DNA of 64,000 bases, taken from positions 12,558,922 to 12,622,921 of the forward strand of contig NC_092678.1 of NCBI RefSeq assembly GCF_964355755.1, read 5' to 3'. The first letter of the stretch is position 1, and each line of letters begins with the position of its first letter. A program made the translations under genes and the position numbers. This document shows, one piece after another, positions 22,553 through 35,500 of this stretch. The notes under the pieces were generated by a model. The model saw only the letters and a list, made by a program, of their open reading frames with translations. It had not been told where the DNA came from and did not search any database. The DNA is from Antedon mediterranea (Eukaryota > Echinodermata > Crinoidea > Comatulida > Antedonidae).

Positions 22553-23587
22553 ATGACTTGTTCAGGAATATTAATTGTGTTTCTCGTATGTTTTGTAATG
22601 TTTCTGACAACATGTCAACAATCTGTCGACCCTGTACTTCTTCAATTTATATCATATAAAAATAAAGATTTGTATCACATAAAAATACATAATACAACAG
22701 GAGATATCTATATAGGAGCTAAAAACTCACTGTACAGACTGTCAGAAGATTTTAACATCATTGCTAATATTTCAACATGTTCATCAGATGATTGTGGTAA
22801 CATAAATAAAATATTAGAAATTGATTATGATCGTGACAGCTTGATCACGTGTGGAGGAGAAAACAACGGAAGATGTGATGGAAGATCTCTTTTGGATTTA
22901 ACTTTTGATGGAAGTAATTTAGTTGATGAAGTAGTGAGTAAACTGTCAGCAGTTGGAATCATTGCACCCGGTGTGTTGGATGATAGAGATGATCACTTAA
23001 TCAGTCAAAATGTTTTATATGTTTCATCTGGGCATACATCATTTGATCCAGTAGTGTATTCTTACATGTATATAAATGCCAGAAGAGATCTTGATACTGA
23101 GCAGCTATTTAGAGTCACTAACACTGAATGTAATGGTATCAAACCATCTTACAATAAACCTATACAATTTCAAACCGCACTTGATTATGAAGGATACACT
23201 TACTTTGTTTCATTTAGACCCAATGATACTGATTACTTTTATTCACGACTGCGTCGTGTTTGTCAAGAAAATTCATTTCATACACTATCCGAGATTTACA
23301 CTCATTGTGTTGTAAATAATGTTGATTACAACTTGGTACAAGCCATGTCCGTTGGTCCTGTAGGAGCTGACTTAGCTACCTCACCAGGCCTACAAGCTGG
23401 AGATAATGTCTTGTATGGAGTATTTGCTAAAGGTGATGGAAGTGGAGTTGCAACTGGACAATCTGCAATGTGTATTTACAAGTGGAATGATATAGAAGAT
23501 GCATTCTTCAAAGCCTTAAATGGATGTATAAACGTTAATAATGATATCCATACTCTAGACTATGCAGATGATGCAGATTGTCCACAA
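22553..23587 (+). CDS. plexin exon 1: signal peptide and first part of sema
   Basis: 345 codons beginning MTCSGILIVFLV, a hydrophobic signal sequence, then SVDPVLLQFISYKNKDLYHI. Sema landmarks include GDIYIGAKNSLYRLSED, CGGENNGRC, RVCQEN and YGVFAKGDGSG. The donor is CAA|GTATGA in phase 0. The 5' side is occupied by the hammerhead repeat, which may have replaced part of the original 5' untranslated region. Confidence 0.88.
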
Positions 23588-26500
23588 GTATGATAATTAT
23601 TTTCAAACTTAAATTATTTAGTCTTGTTATTTATTGGTGTGGGTTATGCTTGTTTGACCATACTTGTCCAAATTATTATGATTTGCTTTCAATAATAAGA
23701 TATGTGAAAAAGGTGATTTATTATAATAATTGATTTATAGTTAAAGAATTTAATTTAATAATCTACTGTAAAATGTTTTTCCTTGATAATGAAGTCTTTC
23801 AGTTTTACTGCTGCTGATATTCAGTCATTAATGTGTCCATCAATTGATGGTAGAGCATTGTTCAGACGTTATTCACAAGGCATCTACACAGAAGCAGCAG
23901 TATCAGAGGCATTGCTAACAGTTAATGATAAAATACTGACATCAGTGACTACAGCAATTGAAGAGAATCGAACAATAGCATTTATAGGCACATATAATGG
24001 ACAACTTATTAAGGTTAGTAGGCCTACAAATTGTTTAATTTGAAATTCTGAAAATTGATTATAAAGGTACAGAGACACTTCAACACTTTTTATATCAATA
24101 TAAAAAGTCTTCACTAAAGAATCGCAAATGCCACCTAAACAAATAATTGATCATCTTTTAAAACTCACTTGAGGACAAAAAAGACAAAAATGAAATATGA
24201 TTGTTATGTTTTGTGTATCAATATTGTCCTTGTCGACTTACTTTATTCAAATTAAAATGAAAGAAAACAAAATTGGTGGGACGATCAACATTCTTTACAT
24301 GGCCTACTTAGCTCTTACCCTTCCTACAATAAAGTTTGAATGAACTAGGTCTTTATATAGGTAAATTTATTCCAAAAAATGTAACAAAACCACGCACTGT
24401 GGATTTACAAAATCTGATACGTTCTTATATGCATGCATCCTACAACAACAAAAAATATAAAATAATGTAAAAATAAAGATTCAAAATAACAAAAGCCACT
24501 TATTTCTGTTGCTGGCAATCTCACGCAAATTAATTAAGTCGTTAAAATTATTTATCTTAAAATTTCAGATAAATAAATCATTTCTAAGTGTACTTAACAG
24601 ATTGGTTTGATGTTTTCCAATTCGCCCTTTTATTGGATTAGAGTGTACTATACCAAACACCAATGCTGAAAAAGCAGGAGTATCTTCACTCATTCTAAGT
24701 ATATGGCCAAGCATAGACCACCTAAGTTTATTTACATTCTCAGATAAAGGTTTAGTATTTGTTACCAAATATAACTTATTATTGCAAATCTTTTTCAGAT
24801 ATTTCACATTAATAATAGTTCTTAAGTGGGACCTATGACAGGTATCAATCAATTTTTTTTCATAACAACTTTGGGAGCAGACCAGCTATTGCAATTATAC
24901 AATAAAATAGATACAACTAATACATTATATAACTTGAGTTTCAAATCAGTTGCAATATTTTTTTAAAGCCACACATTATTAAAGTTGTTAAATGCTACAT
25001 TTGCTAATATAATTCTATGCTTAACATCCTTAGTAGTATCTAAAAATGAACCTAAGACCTTATGAGACCTCCATACTTCAGATTTTGGGTCCTTACTATC
25101 AATAAACACATGGTTAAACTCAGTCTTGCTTTCATTAATAAATAAATTCCAATCTTTAAAAACGTTAACAGCAATTGGCAAGACATTATCAAGTTCGATC
25201 TTGAGTTCAGAAAGAAAGTCAATATCGTCAGCATAGGAGAATTCAAGCGGGAAACATTTAATGTCAATTGGTGGATTAGGTCTGAAAGTAGTCATACCTC
25301 TTAACTGGTACTAAGCTCCAGCAAATGTGATAGTAAAAAAAATCCTGATAAACAATCGCCTTGAAACGAACCTAATACAGATTCAAACGAACTGGAAAGT
25401 TTACCACCAACTTTTACTTGTAGTTTGGTATTTGACAACATAAACCTAACTAGGCGTATGTCATCGTCAGAACAACCAGCATCGCTTAGTAAACGTAACA
25501 CAGTATCACGTTTAATAGTATCAAACGCAGAAGACATGTCACGTCTAAACCCATTTTGTAGAATTCCCATTTCTTTTGTTTGACTATAGATGTTAATATT
25601 CTTTGCGCCCATACAATATCAGCACAGCTCCGACCTCTCTTATAAGCACTTTGGAAGGATCCTGTATAATTGTTAACGTTTTCCTCAATACGTTTATAAA
25701 TAATCAATGACATTACTTTGCGAATAACGTTGCTCAATGTAAAAGGCCTTAGACTTTTACATGGTCCCTTCGGCTTTCCAGGTTTTTGCAGGGGTGTAAT
25801 TAAACCTTCAGTTATACTCTGCAGATGTATATTTCTTTCAAAACATTGATTAATGATGCAAGCGTAAAGCACATAGACGTCATCACTCACTAGGTCTTTA
25901 GTATTTGTTAAATAAGTTGTTTTCTTCCAATTTGTCAGGCTCAGTTAACAAACAAAACATCATCTAGAGTGTATGAAACTATCACCATAGATACAGGTCA
26001 AGAGGTCAGATCAGACACATTTATAGATGAAACATCTAATTATATAATAGCACTCACAGCAAAAAAGGTCAGTTTATTCGAATTTTATGGTGGTATGTTT
26101 ATCCTAATTTATTTTTATTATTTGATTTTTTTAAATATTTTTCCTGTACATCCACATATAAAGATTATTATTTATTTTATTTCATTTAGGCGTATTTCGC
26201 TATTTTTTAAATTCCACAAATTAAAAAAATAAAAAGAAAACAAGAAGAAAATGTTCCCCGTCCCTTGTCTAAGCTAAGATGTATAAATGCAGGATTTTTC
26301 ATTATTTTCATTATTTCATGCCATTCAAGAATTGTGCCTTTACGTAAATTGATAATATAGATTACTGTTTATACTTTTGATTAGTTGGTCAAGCTACAAG
26401 TTGCAAACTGCAGTTGGTTTATCACATGTGATGAGTGTATCAGACCAGGTCAACTAGATGCAGATCCTTATTGTGGGTGGTGTACACTATACAAAAAGTA

Positions 26501-29500
26501 TGTAAAATGTAACCGTTTTTTTGGCTCATTTATTTGCAGTCTAAATGCAGCTATATTTTTATTTAATTTACTCTCTTTCTATCAAAGTACTGTATTTTTG
26601 ACATTTTTAATCTAAAGAAAAATGAATTAATATTAGAAGCGTTTGAAAATTTTACTTTTTTTTTAGATGTACTAGATTTAAAGATTGTCAACATTCTTCT
26701 TGGTTGCCCAGCAACAGTGCACAGTGCATAGAGATTACAAGTTTAGATCCGCCGTTTATTCCTCAAACCTTTGAAAATATCAGAGTGAGTAAAGTAGTTT
26801 ACATCAGTTTTCTAAGCTTTTAATTACAAAAAAAAAGAAGAAATTCATGTTTTTATTAGCTAGCCTAAAACGTGTGAGCACTATATTACGCACTACGACT
26901 ACAGTCACAATAACCTCAATTCTGGCTTAAAATCTATACATCATTTTATTTACATTGCAGTGTAACCGTAGCTTATTATATTTTAAAAATTAAATTACAG
27001 AATATATTCAGTCTTACTTAAATATACAGTATGTAGTATATGCAAATCCATAGCTAAATGTAAATTTTGTATTTGTAGATTTCTCTTTCTGTTGAGCAAC
27101 TTCCTTCTTTAAACATCAACCAAACTTATAATTGTAAATTTGGTGACTTTCAATCATCTGCAATAAAAAATGGAGAAACATTGATTTGTTATTCACCGCC
27201 TTCAACACATGTGCCACAAATACCAACAGGCAATGGTGAATTAAAATGTTTTTTTTTTATACTTCATATTTATTTAACTAGTGGTTGTTCTCGTATTACA
27301 CAGATGGTGTGTATTCTCTTCATTGAGCAGGTATATGTTATTAGCCTCATGAAGAAATAGATTGTCTCACAAAACTTTACAGAAAAGAAATATGTATTTG
27401 TTTACCATTTGAAACAAGGGGAAATTATGTCAAACTACCTATCAGGAAATATGGCTTTCAAATTGCTTTCCTTCATTAGTTTACCTCAGCAGCAGGTACT
27501 ATTATAACTTAAGATGGCTGGGTAAGATCCACTTCAAGCTTACAGTGAAGATTCCAAACAATAATCTTGTTCTTCGTCATAATGTATTTTGAAAAATGAT
27601 TTTGTTGTTTACATACTACATTTTCTGTACAGCTTTTGTAGATATTATATTATCAGTCCATTCATCAGTAACTGATGTTGATTTTGTTTCAACCGAATTC
27701 ACATTTTATGACTGCAGTGTCATTACTACGTGAGTATAACGCGTTTTTTTTTGTGCGATTCAAAGGAATTGTTTTACATTATTAGCTGTGATGTTATAAA
27801 GATGTTTTGTATGGATTGTCTAAAAATACAACATTTGAATCAGCTATTATTCCTGTTCACATGAAAATGAAAACATTGTTTATAGTGTTTTCTACCACGA
27901 GGTACCTTATAGTAGTAAATAATAGTAGGCATACAGTATAGATGCTAGCCTCTATATTACCTAGCCAAAAAAAAAAACGTTTTAAAAAATGGTATTTTAA
28001 GTACAGTATGTAAAAAATACATTTTAAAAATGCCTTATTCAAATTTAGTCAAAAAAGATAGTTCAAACAAATATATTTGACATAGCATAGCTTTTTTTCT
28101 AAATAAAATGTTTAATTTTTTAAAAAGCAACAAAATAACCAGTTTTATGGTTAAAAAATATGTTTAAAAACAAAATTCATAGAATTATGAAGAAATCTTC
28201 AAATATCTCTATGCTATGCTGATTTTGTATTATATTTATTTATATCAAGTGATTTTAACAAAAATAATGGCTGGTAATAGTAGTAGGAGAAAATTGGTCA
28301 GATCTTTTGTTGTCTGATAATTTACAAATTTGACCTTTGACTTCAACATTTTCATTATGATCGATGTTAGTACCAAGTAGGAACCCTGTCCGACAGGGGT
28401 AGAGGCTAGCCTTATGAGTTGAATATTGGAGTTAATATAGTAATAGTAATTTCTATAATAGTTTTTGTCAGTATTGTGAAAATGATTGATGTATTATGTA
28501 TGTATATTATTTATTATAATACAAGTCTTCAATAAAGAAAGGATTGGAGTTGTGACAAAATTGACTTAGTATGAGAATAATCAATCAATGGAATCCATTG
28601 CAATGCGATTTAATAAATGCATTTTCTTTGTTTGAAGTAAGATTGGAGACTCTTATACCATTATTGGCTACGAGATATAACTTGATTGTGGAACTCTTAT
28701 ATACCCACACAAAATGAGTGTTCAAGTTTCAAGCCCAGTCACCTATAGAAGGCTTAATAGTAAGCCTTTTGTGTCCAAATCAATTGCTTTTTTTAAAAGA
28801 CAATTTGGTTTAAACTTTAGTGTTTTGAGAGAAAATCTAAGAAAATGATTCTACCAGATCACCAGTAAATATGGAAATGTAATATTTTCATTTCTACTTC
28901 CATTGTAAACGTTTTCTTATAAAAGTTTGTTCTAGCTAGACAATGCCAGTACGTAGTTTGTAGTTCTATAAACCAATCATGCACAAATAATATATAACAA
29001 TTATTACGTTCAACCACCTACCTTATATTTGCTGGGGCAGAATTCTGACTGATTAAACTTTCTTTCTCTTTTGTGTAACCAAGAATTTAATTGTGTTGCT
29101 TTGTATTCTTATTGAACTTTGTTCAACAAATTGCCTTACATTTAACCATTTATGATTGTTTGATCACAAAACGTTCATTTGAAAGTTTATACTTCCCTTA
29201 AATACTGATCCGTATTATAGTTATAGTTTGGAACGAAAAAAAAAGGAGTTAACGGACATTTAATAATCATAATAAGAATATTAATGAATGTTAAAACTGC
29301 CTATGCCTGGCAATTTAGATTTAAAAAGATTTACAAAGTTAATTCAATTAATTTGGTTTCCATTTAAATATCCGTCATTTATATATTTTTGTGCTGTAGC
29401 TGTTCTGAATGCGTTTCGAGTTTTACTTGTTCTTGGTGTGTCTATGACAACAAATGTACCCATAATGCATCAACATTGTGCACATCAGACGACAAAATAA

Positions 29501-32500
29501 TTTTGAATGGAAACGTAAGTAAATATTTTTTGAGCACTTTATAATAAAATGGAAGCTGAACTTGTATTGCTGAAATAAGCACTTTCGAGACAACATGGTT
29601 AAGCTAATGAAAGGGAATTGTTGCTCAGTTTACAGTATGACAGTTATGTAAATCATATTTTAAGAAAAGAACCAGAACATGCATCGTATCCTTATTTTAC
29701 TCTTAAGCAAATGGAACATTATGTGCCAGATAAAATACTGTAAGATGTTAAGAATTGCAGGTTGTGGTGTACAGTTATAGTTTCACAAGTTTCTCATAGA
29801 TATTCTACTGTTATCAGTGTGAAGATACAGAAAATAATTTCGTTATTATTGCATTCAGAATGTTGTTCAGAATTGTTATAGGCCTAATATCACTATTGTT
29901 TAAATATCTAGGCTGTAACGTCACCACCAAATGGTTTTCAAGGTCAAGGATCATGTCCACAGATTTATCAACCAAATGAGGAACTTATTCATGCAAATAT
30001 ACAGAAAGAAATCATTATACCAATTAAGAATTTACCAAATACACCAAAGGTAAACTTTTAAAGTTGATAATTCATACTGGAATAAACTGTAATATTTTTG
30101 AAAAGGAAACCTTGTTATTGTCCACAATGTTTAAACTCTGAGTTTTACAACAGTCATGGTAAGACTTGCACATGTATGATTTCAACTGACCAATAATGCT
30201 CGATTTCAATCTACAAGGTTTCAGAAATTAATTCTTAAAGAATTTTGTGAGGTTATAAATTAGGCAGGGCAATTCAATTTAAAATCTTCATCAATTGTAA
30301 TTGTAAACCCGTAACATATTACCTACCTATAATTAGAGCTTATTTGTCTCTGTTTATTGTAGGTAAACAGCTATGAATGTGAGTTGGAAATTGAAGCACA
30401 AACTGTCAGGATTCCAGCATCAGTTGATGAATCAAACTCAAATATCACCTGTTCACAATACACTGTAAGTATAGTAGCAACCAAGATATTTGAACAGATG
30501 GATTAAATATACACCGTATATTAAATAGCATTTAGTTACATTTTCAGATGAATAATGAAACAAAGATATTACATTAATATTGACACATTGTAGTACAAAA
30601 ATGGACCTATATGTCCATGGTACTTCTTACCAAGTACATACACGTGTTACAAAACCTCTTGTTATAGAGTGCTTGATAATTAATCTCAATAGCAAAATAT
30701 ATACAAAGAGTTATTATAACTATATGTAATTAAATTTATGTTTGCTGATTTTGTTAGAAGTGGTTTATAAAGTTTTTTTATTAATTTTCTATTCATAAAT
30801 TTACTCTGTGATAATTATTTATTCAACTTAGGCCTAAATCTATTTTAAAAATCCACAACAAAAGTTGATAGGGATATTATTTTAAAATGAATGGATGTAT
30901 CTTCCTTGTTACTTAATAATGATTGATTTAGTACCAAAACCAAGTTGATTCATATCCACTTCAAACTCCATTTCCAGAAACTTTTTGTTTTAGGAAGTTT
31001 ATGTGGTACAATCCTCCTGTAAATGTCACATGATAATGAATAAATCTCATCTTGGCATTATGCCAAATGTTATTTGATATTCAAGTGTACTTTTAATGGC
31101 TTTTTGGAAACATTTCTTTCTTTCTAGTATGACTACACCACTGATGACAAAAAGGAAGTAAATGCATATATTAAAGTATTTTGGAATGGGAATGTAATTG
31201 ACAATGCTTATCAAGGTTGGTTTCACCTGATTGTTTACATTGATAAATATCATTAAATCAATTATTTACTTGGTAAATACATTTTGTTATCATATTCACA
31301 TATCTACCAAAAAAAAAATAAAAACAACAAATCATCTACAAACAGAAAAAACTATTCTTAGGGCAATTACCTCTAACAAAAGTCCTATTTTTATATTTAC
31401 TGCGCATAAATGAAATAATTTTTGTGCTAGTTGAATCAGTGTGGTGCATGGTTGACAAAAAAAAAGATTACCCAAAATGCTCAGGACATGGTCAAGCTTT
31501 CCAATAAGCTACTGTAGTTGACCCAATTAAATTATATGTATATAATGTGCGACGTTTCGACTGTTTCCAACAAGTCTTTATCTGGCAATGACTAGATGTT
31601 AGTGGTTGCTAGGAGTATTTTGCTTGTTGTAGAAGTTTAAGTTTGTAGGTTTGAAAAAATGTTCCAATGTTGTGAGTGTATAATGTTCTGTTAATCTTTT
31701 CTGATAGACCTTTGATGTAAGGAAGTACAATATATCCTAATTTTTCACTAGGATGTGTCTTGCGTTTTCTTTGTTGATTTTTTCTTCTGTTGTTGTTTTA
31801 CCTTATCGACTGTCCAACTAGGGTATCCACAGTTCTTCATTTCTTCTCCTCTTTTTCCGACCCTTGATACTATATGTTACATCTATGCATAAGAGTTACG
31901 CTTAGTTTATGTTTGGAACAATTCAAAAGGTCGCACACGTTCGTATTCATAGTTTAACGTAACGAATTATATACAGATAGAACACATGAAAACATTTTTT
32001 TTTGTTTAATTTGGGATAATTTATTCAAACAGTTATTAATCATGGTTATTCTTTGGCAGCAGAAGCAAGTCATTTAAGCCATAATTGTCCTAGAAAGGTA
32101 GTTGTTAGATTTATATTTGGTGATATTTGTTCAGGAAGTAATTTTTAAAAACCCAAAGAATATTATACACTTTTTATCAGCTTAAAAACAGTCAACTGAA
32201 AATCTTTAAGCCCGCCCAAACTATTATATTCTTGAAAGTCTGGTTTCCCAAAAAAATTTGACACAGAGTTTTAGTTACGTTTAAATAAACATGTATTCAC
32301 CCCTTTAATTCAACTTTATTTTAGACAAACTGTCCACATGAAACATATAAATACAATAAAAAAGATTAAACCTTTTATCTGGTTATAGTAGGTTTCCGGT
32401 TTAGAGACTGTAGTTTCAGCTGACAGACAATTAAGTGTTTTTAACATAGTATATTGTTCTTTAATAAACATAAAATGGTTGTTTTAAACAGGAATTTTAA

Positions 32501-35500
32501 CAACAATTTACTTTACTAAATTGACTCAACACCACATTGTTCAAACAACAGCATGATATAATCTTTAAATTACAGTCAATTTGTTTGTATACTATAAATC
32601 CCTACTTCATGCCCTTGATTGTTCTGGTGTCATTCTGTGCAAATAATATTATACCCAATTTTTTGGTGCCAAACCTGTAGATAATGAGTATTTGTTTGCA
32701 TAATTATTAATTACTGTTTTTAGTTTATCCTTAAATGTTATCATGACATACGGTATGTCTTGGCATAGTACATAAATAATATTAATGTTATCTACTCTCA
32801 TCCAATCAGGCTTCGAGACGTGTTTTCAAAACCTAGTGAATAAAACCAATTGATTAAATATCATGTGTCAGTTAGCATACAGCCATTTATACATTCAAAC
32901 GCTGTCAAAATATGATAAAAAATACGTATCATTCTTTTTTTATGTTTTTTTTCAGCATTTTAGTATTCAAAACAAAGTCACAAAGTCATAACTCATAGTA
33001 ACACCTTCGTAATATGCTAATGATTATGATATTTTATCAGTTAATGCTTCATTTTTACATTAATTTCTCTATTTGTATTTACCAGTCACATTGTACAAGT
33101 GTAATGTTCAACGTCCAGACTGCAGTCGATGTTATTCAATGAACACCACTAGGTCTGGACTTGATTGTGTCTGGTGTAATGGAGACCAATGTTCCTACAG
33201 TCCATTCTGTTCATCAATTGTGAATGAATGTCCATCACCTGTCATTATTCAGGTAATTGGAATCATTTTATCTTCCTTCAAAATCCAGCACCCTTGCTTA
33301 ACTTAAATTTGTTTGAAATGGTGTTTGCTAGTCGCCCTCTATTACTCTTTCATAGTGTATACATTAGAGTTATATTTGTGGCAGAAAACATTAATTAGTC
33401 TGAAAATTAGGGGAAAAGGTCAACCAAAGAGTATAACATGATATTTAAGGAATTTGTTTTTTTAAATGATTACATCAGTCATGTTTTTTTAAAAATACAG
33501 TATCCATCATGCTTAGTTCTAATTATTATTTTCAGACTCTTCCTATCTCAGTTGCTACAGTAACTACTCAACCTGAAACTGATTTCACAGATTTCATTGA
33601 ACTATTCGGAATTGATTTTGGACAGATGATGTCAGATATTGACAACATAATGATAGATAACAAAGAATGTGTAATAGTTGCTGATGGATTTAACATAGCT
33701 TTACAAAGGTATTTTAAACAAAATTTAATTTAACATTAATTATGCAGCACTAAGTCTCTGTACTTGTTTCTGGTGGGATCCTTCTGGCTCTACATAAGCA
33801 AAGTGTTACACAGGACCAACGGATTAACATCTCATCCGAAAGATGGTGCGCTATATTCATGTAATCCAAGCCGTAAGTTAGAACACAGAGAGATGGCGAT
33901 TAAACCGTGAACCAAACCTAAGTACAAATCACAACTGTAACTTATTAAACATAACATGTATCCTTGCTATTTGATTGTTTGGTTTATTAAGTAACATGTG
34001 CCATGCATTATTTCGATCCATCCTCGCAGTCAGTGTAACTTGGTAAATTATGTATTTTATATTTATTCTTATTTTTTATGTATAATATCAGTAAAAAGTA
34101 AATGTTATTGTGTATTATGCACAGTGTGAAATGTAAAGCTCCTGTGTTTGATAGCGTCTCTCAACGTGACGTCATCATAACTGTTCAAGGAAAGACAAGT
34201 GCACCTGTAGTCATACTCTATTAGGTATATTTTCTCACTCCAATTTCACAATTGGTTTAATCCTTGCCTTTATGTAGAAGAGTCAACCTTAATAAATATT
34301 TTTATATAATTACTAAAGTTATTTTAAAATGTTTATTCTACAGTAATCATGTATATTTGTTGTAAACTTGTGGTATTCATGATATTAAAATGAACACTAG
34401 AACCAGCGAAGAGTGAAGATACATTCACTTATTTCTTCTACTTTCACTCTTTTTTCTACTTTCACTCTTTTTTCTACTTTCATTCTTTTCTTTTACTTTC
34501 ACTCTTTCTTCTACTTTCACTCTTTTCTTCTACATTCACTCTTTTCTTCTACTTTCACTCTTTCCTTCTAGTTTCACTCTTTTCTTCTACTTTCACTCTT
34601 TTCTTCTGCTTTCACTCTTTTCTTTTACTTTCACTATTTTATTCTACTTTCAATCTTTTCTTCTACATTCACTCTTTTCTTCTGCTTTCACTCTTTTCTT
34701 TTACTTTCACTCTTTTCTTCTACTTTCAATCTTTTCTTCTACATTCACTCTTTTCTTCTAGTTTCACTCTTTCTCTTTACTTTCACTCCTTTCTTCTGCT
34801 TTCACTCTTTTCTTCTACTTTCACTCTTTCCTTCTACTTTCACTCTTTTTTTCTACATTCAGTCTTTTCTCCTACTTTCACTCTTTTCTTCTACTTTCAC
34901 TCTTTTCTTTTACTTTCACTCTTTCTTCTGCTTTCACTCTTTTCTTTTACTTTCACTCTTTTCTTCTACTTTCACTTTTTTCTTCTACATTCACTCTTTT
35001 CTTCTACTTTCGCTCTTTTCTTCTACTTTAATTTTTACTTCTACCTTCCCTCTTTTTTTATACATTCAATCCTGCTAGAACAAGATCAGAGTGAAATTAA
35101 TGCAATTTCATTCTTCTCCTCTACTTTCACACCTGCTAGAACAAGATAAGAGTGAAATTAATGCAATTTCACTCTTCTCCTATACTTTCACTCCTGCTAG
35201 TAAAAGAGAAGGATATTAACAATTTATAAAATAGTTTCCGCTGACCAATTTTTATACTATAAATATATTATCTTTTAAACATGTTATTATGCTTGTATAA
35301 AAACATTTGTTTTTTTAAATATTTTTAAAAACAATTATTAATAATATATATAGTAATACCTGTGTTTTATTACTAAACATTTTTCTTTTCATTTTAGAAT
35401 CCAGTTATATCTGAGTTGAGACCAAGGTTTGGCATAAAAGCTGGTGGAACTACACTAACATTCAGTGGATCCAATCTGAACACTGGGAATGACATTATGG

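Noticed and set aside
33750-34010. SINE-like stretch with GGACCAACGGATTAACATCT and TCATCCGAAAGATGG
   Set aside because: The words recall animal SINE bodies, but I see no A/B boxes or tail that would define an element.
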